Positions 15,145 to 24,230 of a DNA stretch of 35,362 nucleotides are shown one piece after another. Under the pieces are notes generated by a model that saw nothing but the letters and a program-made list of their open reading frames with translations, was not told the DNA's origin and ran no database searches. Position 1 is the stretch's first letter; each line of letters starts with the position of its first letter. Origin of the DNA: Flavobacterium psychrophilum (lineage in GTDB: Bacteria; Bacteroidota; Bacteroidia; Flavobacteriales; Flavobacteriaceae); assembly GCA_945905915.1 (NCBI GenBank), contig CAMDQL010000012.1, positions 1 to 35,362 of the forward strand. The letters are read 5' to 3'. The position numbers and the translations under genes were made by a program.

Positions 15145-16261
15145 ATAGCTCTTTTCGATAGGTACGTCTGCGTTTATTAACTTTAGAATTAAAATTTTTC
15201 CATAAATTATGAATGGCATGATTTTCTTCTAATTCTGGTGTTCTAATACAAGTTTCAATTCCTTTTGCTTTACAAACTTTATGTAGTTCTTCAAAAAGAA
15301 TAGCAGTAACACCTTTGCTTTGGTATTCAGGAGCAACACCAATGAGATAAAAAACAACTTCTTTTGAATGTTTTTTTGCCTGTAATAAATGATAAAATCC
15401 AAAAGGGAACAATTTACCATTCGTCTTTTTTAGTGCTTCTGCAAACCCAGGCATAACAATTGCAAAGGCAATCATATTATTGTTTTTATCCATTACAAAT
15501 TTGATGAATTCAGGGTTGATGAAACTGATGTATTTTTTTTTGAAATATGCTTTTTGAATTGCGTTTATGGGAACAAAAGATTGCAGTTTTGAATAAGTTG
15601 TATTGAACAAATCAAACATTTGATCTACATAAGGCATTATTTCTTTAGTCTTTGTGAAATTTAAAGATTTTAGTTGGTATCGATCTTTAATCAGTCCACT
15701 AAACTTATTAAATTGTGAAGGATCTATATCATTAAATGAAAAAGTACTTTCTTGATACGATTTTTCAATGGTAAGGCCTAATTGCTCAAAATGCTCAATG
15801 TAGTAGGGCATACTATACCAAGTAATCATATTTCCCATTTGATCAAACCCTTCGGATAGCACTCCAACTTTATCTAAATTTGAAAAACCCATAGGTCCTT
15901 CCAGATGATTCATTTGATGTTTTTTTCCTAATTCTTCTACTTTATTTAAAAGCGCTTTGGTAACTTCGATATCATCAATGGCATCAAACCAACCAAATCG
16001 AACTTTTCTTTTCTCTAAAATAGTTACTTCATCCCAATTGATTATTGCAGCAATTTTGCCAACAATTTTGCCTTCTTTATAGGCTAAATAAAAGTGAGCT
16101 TCAGCAGTTTGAAGTGCAGGATTTTTTGTTTTGTCAAAGGTTTCAAGTTCTTCGGCAATAATAGGTGGAATCCAATAGGGATTATTTTTATATAACTCGA
16201 AAGAAAACATAACGTAATCTTTCATGTCTTTTTTAGAAAGCGCCTCTTTTATTGTTATCAT
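15143..16261 (-). CDS. GNAT-like acyltransferase family protein
   Basis: The 372-residue protein is a large GNAT-like protein of the kind often annotated in Bacteroidota as N-acetyltransferase. The N-terminal half contains NPYWIPPI and an EGPMGFSNLDKVGVL segment. The C-terminal half has a recognisable acetyl-CoA loop pattern around YLIGVAPEYQSKGVTAILFEELHK, in the Q/RxxGxxxxL style. Substrate is unknown. It starts one base before the stop of the upstream outer-membrane gene, so the two form a tight operon. Its convergence with the alpha-oxoamine synthase raises the possibility of a lipid-related N-acyl transfer, but that is speculation. Confidence 0.8.
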   Translation of the reverse strand: MITIKEALSKKDMKDYVMFSFELYKNNPYWIPPIIAEELETFDKTKNPALQTAEAHFYLAYKEGKIVGKIAAIINWDEVTILEKRKVRFGWFDAIDDIEVTKALLNKVEELGKKHQMNHLEGPMGFSNLDKVGVLSEGFDQMGNMITWYSMPYYIEHFEQLGLTIEKSYQESTFSFNDIDPSQFNKFSGLIKDRYQLKSLNFTKTKEIMPYVDQMFDLFNTTYSKLQSFVPINAIQKAYFKKKYISFINPEFIKFVMDKNNNMIAFAIVMPGFAEALKKTNGKLFPFGFYHLLQAKKHSKEVVFYLIGVAPEYQSKGVTAILFEELHKVCKAKGIETCIRTPELEENHAIHNLWKNFNSKVNKRRRTYRKEL

Positions 16262-16262
16262 T

Positions 16263-17228
16263 TTATTCTACAGCATCTTTACGTTTTTTGGCTTCTTTTT
16301 CACCTTTCTTTTTCATTTTTTTATCCATCTTACTGCCATTGTCTTTTTCAATTTTGACTTCTTGATAGTTATTTGCAAAACGCCATGAAAATCCTATTCC
16401 ACCAGTAATTATATTTGGTGTATCTTTTATGTTTTTACCAATAGAAGCATCAATTTGCATGTCTTTATTGAATAAATATGCGGCTCCTACTCTAATGATT
16501 CCATCCGAATAATAATCTCCCATAAAACCTTGATTTTCAATAAATCCAGACCATTTTTTGTTGAATCCTCTAGTTAATGTTAAAATGTAATCGATACTTG
16601 CAAAATCGGTTCCTATTTTGTTGTAAGCCACATTAGTAATTAAAACCCATCTACTACCGAATTGATTTTGTGCAATTACCATTGCTTTTGGACTTATTTT
16701 GGACTCCTTAACTGAAACAGGAGCATAATTAAAAGGATTATCCGTGAAGTTTAAATTTACACCTCCATAGACTGCGACTGCCGGAAGTAATTGTCTCCAT
16801 TTAAATTTTTGATTAGCTTTCCAGCTATATACATTAGGCTTTTCTTCGTAGTTTTTAAAAGGATCATACACTAAATATTTTGCACCAAATAATGTCTTTT
16901 TTAAGGCACTTCTGTTTTTTTCAAGAATTGAAGAGGTATAGGTATCGTTTTGGTATTGTATTTCTGCAATTAATTCGAGTTGTTCAAAGAATAAGCCCCA
17001 ACGAATGTCAAACTCACCAACAAATCCATTTGCTTTGTAATTAAGTGTTTTATGGTCTTCGCTTACATAATTTATACCTGTTTCTGCTTGAAAAATTGAT
17101 TTTCCAACAGAAAAAGCCATCATTGATCTTCCTGGTCGATTAGAATTAATATCATCTGTAAATTGTGCCAATGTGCACTGTGCCATCATGAACATACTTA
17201 TAACAAGAAGCGATTGTAAAGATTTCAT
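16263..17228 (-). CDS. Outer-membrane beta-barrel protein (MetA-pathway 'transporter' type)
   Basis: The 321-residue protein has a signal peptide ending near TLAQ (residue about 21). It is followed by alternating hydrophobic and aromatic strands such as FEQLELIAEIQYQND, WVLITNVAYNKIG and IGFSWRFAN, typical of an outer-membrane barrel. It resembles the family annotated as putative MetA-pathway of phenol degradation proteins, a name that says little about function. After the barrel comes an unusual, very basic Lys-rich tail of about 30 residues, which may be periplasmic. The GNAT-like gene follows with a one-base gap. Its own box TATTTTTG lies at 17246-17253. Confidence 0.8.
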   Translation of the reverse strand: MKSLQSLLVISMFMMAQCTLAQFTDDINSNRPGRSMMAFSVGKSIFQAETGINYVSEDHKTLNYKANGFVGEFDIRWGLFFEQLELIAEIQYQNDTYTSSILEKNRSALKKTLFGAKYLVYDPFKNYEEKPNVYSWKANQKFKWRQLLPAVAVYGGVNLNFTDNPFNYAPVSVKESKISPKAMVIAQNQFGSRWVLITNVAYNKIGTDFASIDYILTLTRGFNKKWSGFIENQGFMGDYYSDGIIRVGAAYLFNKDMQIDASIGKNIKDTPNIITGGIGFSWRFANNYQEVKIEKDNGSKMDKKMKKKGEKEAKKRKDAVE

Positions 17229-17245
17229 ACGATTTAATTTATCCT

Positions 17246-17253
17246 CAAAAATA
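17246..17253 (-). promoter_or_regulatory. Predicted -7 box (TATTTTTG) for the barrel-GNAT operon
   Basis: A consensus match 17 bases before the ATG at 17228. Confidence 0.55.
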
Positions 17254-17307
17254 GTTATTTTATCATAATTTTAAGAAACAATTCACAAGTTTTACCAACT
17301 AAATCTG

Positions 17308-17315
17308 TATTTTTG
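17308..17315 (+). promoter_or_regulatory. Predicted -7 box (TATTTTTG) for the DUF4834 gene
   Basis: A consensus match 19 bases before the ATG; divergent from the box at 17246-17253. Confidence 0.55.
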
Positions 17316-17334
17316 AATTTTAAAATTAGATCAT

Positions 17335-17592
17335 ATGGAAATGGCTTCTGGCTCAAGCTTATTAAGAACCTTAGCAATTATAATTTTAAGTTATTATTTG
17401 TTCAAGTTTCTATTGCGAATTTTTGCTCCAATAATTATGCAAAAGGCAGTAAATAAAATGCAAGAAAAGATGCAAGAGCAATATAAAAAACAGCAAGAAC
17501 AGCAACAAAATACCACTTCAAGTTCAACACAAACCATGCCTAAGGAGAAGAAAGTGGTAGGAGATTATATTGATTATGAAGAATTAAAATAA
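17335..17592 (+). CDS. DUF4834 family small membrane protein
   Basis: An 85-residue protein with one N-terminal transmembrane segment (about residues 9-32). It is followed by a Gln/Lys-rich, probably coiled-coil cytoplasmic segment (KMQEKMQEQYKKQQEQQQ), a Ser/Thr linker, and the conserved ending KVVGDYIDYEELK. The C-terminal GDYIDYEE block is the hallmark I associate with DUF4834 in Flavobacteriia. Function is unknown. A terminator separates it from the downstream YfhO gene, so the adjacency need not mean co-transcription. Confidence 0.85.
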   Translation: MEMASGSSLLRTLAIIILSYYLFKFLLRIFAPIIMQKAVNKMQEKMQEQYKKQQEQQQNTTSSSTQTMPKEKKVVGDYIDYEELK

Positions 17593-17612
17593 CCCTATTT
17601 TACCCATTAACC

Positions 17613-17642
17613 AAAAGGATATTTCAACAATATCCTTTTTTT
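17613..17642 (+). terminator. Intrinsic terminator after the DUF4834 gene
   Basis: AAAAGGATAT pairs with ATATCCTTTT around a seven-base loop, and is followed by more T residues. Confidence 0.82.
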
Positions 17643-17679
17643 AGTTACTTTAGCATCTTATTATTTTTATTACAATATC

Positions 17680-20178
17680 ATGAAAAAAATCAATAAAATT
17701 GTTCCTCATTTACTAGTGCTTATCGGATTTGTTTTAGTGTCCCTCATCTATTTTTATCCGGTCTTACAAGGAAATAAAATTTTTCAATCCGATATCGTTC
17801 AATATACCGGAATGGCAAAGGAGCAAAATGATTTTAGAACAGAATCAAATGAAGAACCGTTTTGGACGAATAGTGCATTTGGCGGAATGCCAACGTATCA
17901 ATTAGGGGCTAATTATCCAAATGATGCTATTGGCACTTTAGATGATTTATTACGTTTTTTACCTAGACCCGCCGATTATCTATTTCTTTATTTCTTAGGG
18001 TTTTATGTGTTGTTAATGGTGTTGAAAGTAGATCCATTGAAAGCCTTCTTTGGTGCTTTAGCCTTTGGATTGTCTACCTATTTGATTATTATTTTAGGTG
18101 TTGGTCACAATGCTAAAGCACACGCAATAGCCTATATGCCTATGGTGGTAGCTGGTGTTTTATTAGTTTTCCAACGAAGGTACATAGTTGGAGGCTTATT
18201 AACTATGGTTGCGGCAGCATTAGAAATTAATGCCAATCACTTTCAAATGACCTATTATTTGTTGTTTTTATTACTGATAATGGCTATTTATTATGTTGTT
18301 ATTGCAATTAAAAATAAGGAATATGCAGCATTAGGTAAAACAGTTGGCGTTTTTGCAGCAGCCGGAATTATAGCCATTGGAGCAAACGCTACAAATTTAT
18401 TGGCTACAGCTGAATATACCGATTTTAGTATCCGAGGAAAAAGCGAACTAACTTTTAAACCTGATGGATCAAAAAATACAACTAATTCAGCAATGGACCA
18501 TGATTATATTACTGAATATAGTTATGGAATAGCTGAAAGTTTTAATTTAATTGCACCTCGACTTTTTGGAGGTGGAAATAGCGAAACATTAGGTGAAGAT
18601 TCGGCATTATATTCATTTTTGTTAAATTATGGTGCCACACCTGCCGAAGGGCTACAAACCGTTGAATATTATGGTAAAACCTATTGGGGCGATCAGCCTA
18701 TTGTTGCTGCGCCGGCTTATATTGGAGCTATAGTTTTCTTCTTAGCCGTATTGGGTTTATTTCACGATCAACGTAAAATAAAATATGTTTTTTTAGCGGG
18801 AGCCATTTTATCATTAGTACTTTCATGGGGTAAAAATTTTGATGGTTTAACCCGATTTTTTATCGATTTTGTTCCTTTATATGATAAATTTAGAGCCGTT
18901 TCTTCCATTCAAGTAGTCTTAGAATTATGTATTCCGGTATTAGCGATCATGGGTTTACAATCGTTTTTCTCAAATGACAAGGATAAACAATGGACAAGTT
19001 TATGGAAAGCTACTGCAACAAGTTTAGGTTTAATAGTTGCTTTGTTTTTGTTAAAAGGCGCCTTTAATTTTTCAGGTGCGATGGACGAACAATTGATGCA
19101 AATGTTTGGCGAAAGTCAGGATAAATCATTCGGAATCAATTTCATCAAAGCGCTTAAAGAAGATCGAATGAATTTTTATACCAGTGATTTGTTGCGTTCG
19201 GGATTATTAATAACCGTTGCTGCTGTGGCGCTTTGGTTGTACATTAAAAATAAATTAGGGGCTACAACGACTATCATTGTAGTAGGATTTTTCATGGTAG
19301 CCGATTTATTTATGGTCGATAAACGTTATGTGTATAACAATCCAGACCAATTTAAATCTGCTCGCGAAGTAGATATGCCATTTGAGCCTACTGAAGTCGA
19401 TAACCTCATTTTAAAAGATACTTCAAATTATAGAGTTTACGAAATTCAAGGTAGAATGCAAGCTAGAACATCTTATTTCCATAAATCAGTGGGTGGTTAT
19501 AGTGCCGTAAGACCTCGACGTTTTGATCAATTGTTTGATTATAATGTGGAGAAAAACATCAATGAATTAGGAAGTTCAATCGATTTTCAAACACTAAGTT
19601 TTACAAAAAGTAATCCGGTTTTGGATATGTTAAATGTAAAATATGTGATTGTGCCGACAGGTCAAGGTGATGTGCCAATTACAAATCCATTTGCTAATGG
19701 CAATGCATGGTTTGTTTCAAAAATAAAGGTAGTCAAATCTGCTGATGAAGAAATTAAAGCTTTAAATAGTTTAGATGTAACTAATGAGGCGGTTGTTGAT
19801 TCATTTGAAGATAATGGAAAATATTTTAAAGGTGGATTTATTAGTTCAAAAGATTCAACAGCTTCAATTAAATTAAAATTACACAAACCAAATCATTTAA
19901 TTTATTCATCAGAAAATTCTAAATATGGATTTGCAGTATTTTCTGAAAACTATTATGAAAACGGTTGGAAAGCTACTATTGATGGAAATGAAACTAAAAT
20001 ACATCGTGTAAATTATGTATTACGTGGTTTAAAAATTCCAGCAGGAAAACACACTATCGAATTCAAATTTGAGCCTCAAGTAGTAAAAACAGGAAGCACC
20101 ATTGCTTTAATCAGTTCTATCGGAATGCTTTTACTAATTGGAGTAGGAATTTATTTGGAGAGAAAAAAGAAGATTTAA
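17680..20178 (+). CDS. YfhO family polytopic membrane protein
   Basis: The 832-residue protein has a first membrane helix at about residues 9-27 and about a dozen more up to residue 550. A soluble segment (about 560-800) and a final helix before the ending ERKKKI follow. The early loop IVQYTGMAKEQNDFRTESNEEPFWTNSAFGGMPTYQ and the C-terminal FSENYYENGWKATIDG are the regions that mark YfhO proteins (GT-C-like fold). In Firmicutes YfhO proteins are tied to glycosylation of teichoic acids from lipid-linked sugars; the acceptor in Bacteroidota is unknown. A glycosyltransferase and a flippase follow, which supports a glycan role. Confidence 0.88.
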   Translation: MKKINKIVPHLLVLIGFVLVSLIYFYPVLQGNKIFQSDIVQYTGMAKEQNDFRTESNEEPFWTNSAFGGMPTYQLGANYPNDAIGTLDDLLRFLPRPADYLFLYFLGFYVLLMVLKVDPLKAFFGALAFGLSTYLIIILGVGHNAKAHAIAYMPMVVAGVLLVFQRRYIVGGLLTMVAAALEINANHFQMTYYLLFLLLIMAIYYVVIAIKNKEYAALGKTVGVFAAAGIIAIGANATNLLATAEYTDFSIRGKSELTFKPDGSKNTTNSAMDHDYITEYSYGIAESFNLIAPRLFGGGNSETLGEDSALYSFLLNYGATPAEGLQTVEYYGKTYWGDQPIVAAPAYIGAIVFFLAVLGLFHDQRKIKYVFLAGAILSLVLSWGKNFDGLTRFFIDFVPLYDKFRAVSSIQVVLELCIPVLAIMGLQSFFSNDKDKQWTSLWKATATSLGLIVALFLLKGAFNFSGAMDEQLMQMFGESQDKSFGINFIKALKEDRMNFYTSDLLRSGLLITVAAVALWLYIKNKLGATTTIIVVGFFMVADLFMVDKRYVYNNPDQFKSAREVDMPFEPTEVDNLILKDTSNYRVYEIQGRMQARTSYFHKSVGGYSAVRPRRFDQLFDYNVEKNINELGSSIDFQTLSFTKSNPVLDMLNVKYVIVPTGQGDVPITNPFANGNAWFVSKIKVVKSADEEIKALNSLDVTNEAVVDSFEDNGKYFKGGFISSKDSTASIKLKLHKPNHLIYSSENSKYGFAVFSENYYENGWKATIDGNETKIHRVNYVLRGLKIPAGKHTIEFKFEPQVVKTGSTIALISSIGMLLLIGVGIYLERKKKI

Positions 20179-20222
20179 GATTGATGATTAACGATTTTTG
20201 ATTTTTGAACTTGAATTTGTAA

Positions 20223-21530
20223 TTGAACTTGATATTGAAACCAACAAAAAAAATACTCATCATATCGTATTACTGGCCACCAGCAGGAGGTCCGGGTGTG
20301 CAGCGTTGGTTAAAATTTGTCAAATATTTACCCGATTTTAATATTGAACCGCACGTTTATATACCAGAAAATCCAACGTATCCTTTGCTTGATGAAAAAT
20401 TAGTTAGCGAAGTTTCAGAAAAAGCAATAATCATCAAACAACCTATTTTTGAACCTTACGGATTGGCTTCGGTTTTTTCAAAAAATAAGACTAAAAAAAT
20501 CAGTTCAGGTATCATTCCGAATCAAAAAAAGCAATCGTTTGTAGAAAAAGCTATGCTTTGGATTCGTGGCAACGTTTTTATTCCTGATGCACGTGTATTT
20601 TGGATTAAGCCTTCGGTTACGTTTTTAAAAAAATATCTGAAAGAACATCAAATCGATACCATAATTACTACTGGTCCGCCACATAGTTTGCATTTGATAG
20701 GTTTGCAATTGAAAAAAGAGCTAAATATAACTTGGTTGGCCGATTTTCGTGATCCTTGGACAACCATCGGTTATCATAAACAATTAAAATTGAGTTCTTG
20801 GGCTACCAATAAACATAAGGCGTTAGAGAAAGAGGTTATGAATACATGTGACCAACTCATCGTTACTTCACCTACCACAAAAGCTGAATTTGAAGCTATT
20901 ACATCAAAACCTATCGAAGTAATTACAAATGGCTATGATGTGGAGCAAGTGAGTAAAAAATCATTGGACGAGAAATTTACTTTAGCACATATTGGATCAT
21001 TTTTGTCGGCACGAAATCCACAAATTTTATGGAAAGCCTTACAAGAATTGAGTGAAGAAAATTCGGAATTCAATCAGCAATTTCAGTTAAAGTTAATAGG
21101 CGCGGTGAGTGCTGAGGTACTGCAGTCGATTAAAGAATTTAAGTTGGAAAACCACGTTAATCTTCTTGGATATATGCCGCATAATGAAGCAATAATTGAA
21201 CAACGCAGTTCGCAAGTTTTGTTGCTTATCGAAATTGATTCAGAGGAAACTAAGTGTATTATTCCTGGCAAATTGTTTGAATATATGGTTTCGGAACGCC
21301 CAATTATCGCCATCGGACCAGAAAACGCAGATTTTGCTCAAATTATAAAAGAAACCAATACCGGAACGTTTTTTAAATACAATGAGTTTGACACTCTGAA
21401 AAAACAAATTTCAACTTGTTTCGAGGAGTTTCAACAAAATAATTTGAAAGTAAATCCAGTAGGTTTGCAACAATACAGCAGAAAATCATTGACCGAGAAG
21501 TTGTCAAAACTTCTGAATTCTAAATTCTAA
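20223..21530 (+). CDS. Glycosyltransferase (GT4-like), TTG start
   Basis: The product (435 residues from the first TTG) has the two-lobed GT-B pattern. The N-terminal loop is ISYYWPPAGGPGVQRW. LADFRDPW lies in the middle, the acceptor/donor hinge reads VITNGYDVE, and the donor site has IPGKLFEYMVSERPIIAIG with the conserved Glu. No in-frame ATG precedes the conserved N-terminus. Three in-frame TTG codons (20223, 20229, 20235) are the only candidates, and the last, giving M-K-P-T-K-K-I-L, looks most natural. It lies 44 bases after YfhO and 15 bases before the flippase gene, so probably one operon. The sugar is not predictable. Confidence 0.88.
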   Translation: MNLILKPTKKILIISYYWPPAGGPGVQRWLKFVKYLPDFNIEPHVYIPENPTYPLLDEKLVSEVSEKAIIIKQPIFEPYGLASVFSKNKTKKISSGIIPNQKKQSFVEKAMLWIRGNVFIPDARVFWIKPSVTFLKKYLKEHQIDTIITTGPPHSLHLIGLQLKKELNITWLADFRDPWTTIGYHKQLKLSSWATNKHKALEKEVMNTCDQLIVTSPTTKAEFEAITSKPIEVITNGYDVEQVSKKSLDEKFTLAHIGSFLSARNPQILWKALQELSEENSEFNQQFQLKLIGAVSAEVLQSIKEFKLENHVNLLGYMPHNEAIIEQRSSQVLLLIEIDSEETKCIIPGKLFEYMVSERPIIAIGPENADFAQIIKETNTGTFFKYNEFDTLKKQISTCFEEFQQNNLKVNPVGLQQYSRKSLTEKLSKLLNSKF

Positions 21531-21545
21531 ATTCATACTTTATAA

Positions 21546-23012
21546 ATGGGAATCGTCATCAAACAATCAATTAGAAACACAATCACAACTTTTTTAGGGT
21601 TTGGAATTGGTGCGTTGAATATCTTGTTTATGTATCCCTACTTTTTAGGAAAAGAGTATTTCGGATTAACGGGTTATGTGTTATCAGCAGCTAATATTTT
21701 GTATCCTATTATGTCTTTTGGAATTCAAAATACATTGATCAAATTTTTTAATGAAAACAATAAAACAGAACAAGAGTTAAATAGTTACATGACTTATATG
21801 TTACTGGTTCCTTTGTTTTTTATTACCCCATTAATGGTTTTGTTTTACGTGTTTTATGATACCATTGCAGCTTATGAATCTCAAGAAAACCCAATTATCA
21901 ATTCATTTGTTTGGGTCATTCCAATTATTGGAATTTTTATGGGCTATTTTGAAATTTTCTATGCATGGTTGCGAGCGCACATGAAATCAGTTTTTGGAAG
22001 TTTTGTAAAAGAAGTTTTCGTTAGAATTTTGATAACCATTTTGCTTTTTGGCGTCTATTTTAAATACATTACCCCATCCGATTTTATTTATTCACTGGTT
22101 TTGGTATATGGAATTAGCCTTATGCTGATTGTTTTTTATGCCAATAAAGTCAAAAAAATCGTTTTACATTTCAAAATTCCAAAACAAAGCAAAGCTATTT
22201 TAACCTACACGGTTTTTATTATTTTATCGGCAAGTATAGCCAATATGTTGTTGGATATTGATAAGTACATGATTAAGCATTATATGCAGATTGATAATAT
22301 TGCTTTTTATTCGGTAGCCATTTTTATAGCAATGGTAATTTCTGTTCCTAGCAGAGCCATGCACCAAATCACTTATCCGATAACAGCAAAGTTGATGAGC
22401 GAAAATAAATGGCAAGAATTAAACGATTTGTATAAAAAATCTTCAATTACTTTGCAAGTTGTTGGCGGTCTGATTTTGCTTGGAATTTTAGTGAATATTA
22501 ATCAATTATACTTAATGTTACCAGTTGAATATACTCAAGGTTTATTTGTTGTTTTTGCGATTGGGTTGTCAAAGTATTTTGATTTAATTTTAGGAAATAA
22601 CAATGCAATTATCTTCAATTCAAAATACTACCGAACAGTTTTAATACTAGGGTTACTATTGGTGGTGCTTATAGTGTTATTAAATATGTATTTTATTCCT
22701 AATTTCGGTTTAAATGGAGCTGCATTAGCTACGTTAATTGCAATTACATTATACAGCTTAGCAAAGTTGCTTTTTGTTGTTTTAAAAATGAAATTATTTC
22801 CATTTACCATTAAAACAGTACTTTCTTTAGTAATTCTTGTTGTTAGTTTTTTGGTTTTTTATTATTGGGATTTTAATTTTAATCCTTTTGTAAATATTGT
22901 ACTAAAATCGGTTTTAGTGTCTATTTTCTATTTGGGATTAAGCTATTATTTAAACATATCTTCCGATATTAATTTTGTGATAACTTCTTTTTTTAAGAAA
23001 GTATTTAAATAA
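21546..23012 (+). CDS. Polysaccharide flippase (Wzx/MATE-like, MOP superfamily)
   Basis: A 488-residue protein consisting almost wholly of hydrophobic helices, about 12-14 predicted by eye, with short polar loops. The opening KQSIRNTITTFLGFGIGALN and the helix-loop pattern are those of Wzx-type oligosaccharide flippases, which move lipid-linked glycan units across the inner membrane. With YfhO and the glycosyltransferase it forms a three-gene set for a surface or secreted glycan. No polymerase or ligase is seen nearby, so the pathway must be completed elsewhere. A REP-like sequence follows its stop. Confidence 0.88.
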   Translation: MGIVIKQSIRNTITTFLGFGIGALNILFMYPYFLGKEYFGLTGYVLSAANILYPIMSFGIQNTLIKFFNENNKTEQELNSYMTYMLLVPLFFITPLMVLFYVFYDTIAAYESQENPIINSFVWVIPIIGIFMGYFEIFYAWLRAHMKSVFGSFVKEVFVRILITILLFGVYFKYITPSDFIYSLVLVYGISLMLIVFYANKVKKIVLHFKIPKQSKAILTYTVFIILSASIANMLLDIDKYMIKHYMQIDNIAFYSVAIFIAMVISVPSRAMHQITYPITAKLMSENKWQELNDLYKKSSITLQVVGGLILLGILVNINQLYLMLPVEYTQGLFVVFAIGLSKYFDLILGNNNAIIFNSKYYRTVLILGLLLVVLIVLLNMYFIPNFGLNGAALATLIAITLYSLAKLLFVVLKMKLFPFTIKTVLSLVILVVSFLVFYYWDFNFNPFVNIVLKSVLVSIFYLGLSYYLNISSDINFVITSFFKKVFK

Positions 23013-23020
23013 TAATTGCT

Positions 23021-23043
23021 CGCAAAGACGCTAAGGCGCAAAA
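23021..23043. repeat. REP-like sequence CGCAAAGACGCTAAGGCGCA
   Basis: A short GC-rich stretch starting nine bases after the flippase stop, in otherwise AT-rich sequence, containing two CGCAAA units and a degenerate GCTAAG. Similar CGCAAAGACGC text is, from memory, common between genes in many bacteria. It is single-copy in this window. Confidence 0.45.
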
Positions 23044-23218
23044 TTTTTAAATATATAAGATATAAGTTTTGTTTTCTATGTTAACTGTGTAAAGTGAAAC
23101 GTCTAAAATTACTCGCAATGTATAGCTATGAATCTATGTGTTTAAATAAGTTTAAAAGTTCAGATAAGTGATTTTTTTGAATTTTATTTTTGAATTTGAC
23201 TTTGTACTTGAACATAAA

Positions 23219-23254
23219 AAATCCTGCTTCATCTTCCCAGAATCCACAGGATTT
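23219..23254 (-). terminator. Probable terminator of the secreted repeat-protein gene
   Basis: On the minus strand AAATCCTG pairs with CAGGATTT around a 20-base loop, and a T-run follows. The long loop lowers confidence. Confidence 0.6.
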
Positions 23255-23275
23255 AAAAACAAACTAACCAACCAA

Positions 23276-23962
23276 CTATTTATCTTTTTTAATTTCTAAC
23301 TTTTCTCTTTTGATTTCGTTTACATCTTCTTCAGTCATCTTGGCTTTAGAGCCGTCTTTTTTGAAGTAATTATAGTCCTCATCGTTTCCATAATCATCTT
23401 CATAATCATTTCCGTAGCCGTAGCCGCCGTTTCCTCCAGAATAATGAATTCCTCTAGGATTGTAAACATAACCGTTGTTTGCATAGTTTATAAACCCAAA
23501 TACATTTACTATACGTCCTCTTCGGTCATAAATAATTCGCATGTTTCCAATTCTTGTTACAGCAAAACTGTTGTAGCTAATGTATATTGTTCCTATGCGT
23601 TTTACTTTTCCATAAACATCATAATTGATGTAAACATTTCCAACACGTCTTACTCTACCAAAATTATCGTGCTCAATTCTAACACCTCTTTCTGAAGTTC
23701 CATAATACACTCCTCTTGGAGAACCATAGGCATTACTCATTCTTGGTCTCGTTGGTCTAGTGTTGAAATCAAATTCGCCATTAGGAAACAACATAAATTC
23801 AATCCCACGTTCTTTAAAAATGATAGGTTCGGCATCTCTATAATCAATGTAAAAACCTCTTCTATTTGTGTTGTCAGAAAAAACAGGGTTTTCTGACGCA
23901 TAAGCCATACTTCCTACCAGAAGGATACTGGCTACTACTAAAAGTGTAATTTTTTTACTCAT
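23276..23962 (-). CDS. Secreted protein with tandem 16-residue Y/G repeats, unknown function
   Basis: I do not recognise a named family. The product from the ATG at 23962 has 228 residues: a signal peptide (1-22, ending MAYA), an N-terminal region with FYIDYRDAEPIIFKERG, then four tandem repeats at 94-109, 110-125, 126-140 and 141-156. Their pattern is V-x-I-x-Y-D-x-x-G-R-V-x-R-I-G-N. A Gly/Tyr/Asp-rich patch (172-200) and a charged Lys/Glu C-terminus follow. The repeats recall YD-type beta repeats. A longer ORF start at 24007 is disfavoured because it would put 15 polar residues before the signal peptide and sits next to an imperfect promoter box (about 24012-24019). Confidence 0.78.
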   Translation of the reverse strand: MSKKITLLVVASILLVGSMAYASENPVFSDNTNRRGFYIDYRDAEPIIFKERGIEFMLFPNGEFDFNTRPTRPRMSNAYGSPRGVYYGTSERGVRIEHDNFGRVRRVGNVYINYDVYGKVKRIGTIYISYNSFAVTRIGNMRIIYDRRGRIVNVFGFINYANNGYVYNPRGIHYSGGNGGYGYGNDYEDDYGNDEDYNYFKKDGSKAKMTEEDVNEIKREKLEIKKDK

Positions 23963-24211
23963 GAAGTACAGATTTAGTTTTCGGAATTCGTGAATCTTCG
24001 ATTTCATGATACAAATATTTAAAGATTAAACTAACAACTCCATTTTAAAACTCGTTTCTAAAAAGGTTGCTTGTTTAGTTATTTTCAATTGCCGTGCCAA
24101 ACTTTAAAATGAAACTGTAAATAATTTGTTAATGAGTTGTTATTGATTTTATTTAAGATAAAATCAATTCAAAATTGGGTAGATAGTATGAAAGTTATTC
24201 TAAAAAAAGAG

Positions 24212-24219
24212 TACTTTTG
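24212..24219 (+). promoter_or_regulatory. Predicted -7 box (TACTTTTG) for the small membrane protein-SMR operon
   Basis: A consensus match 11 bases before the ATG at 24231. Confidence 0.55.
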
Positions 24220-24230
24220 ATTTATTAATT

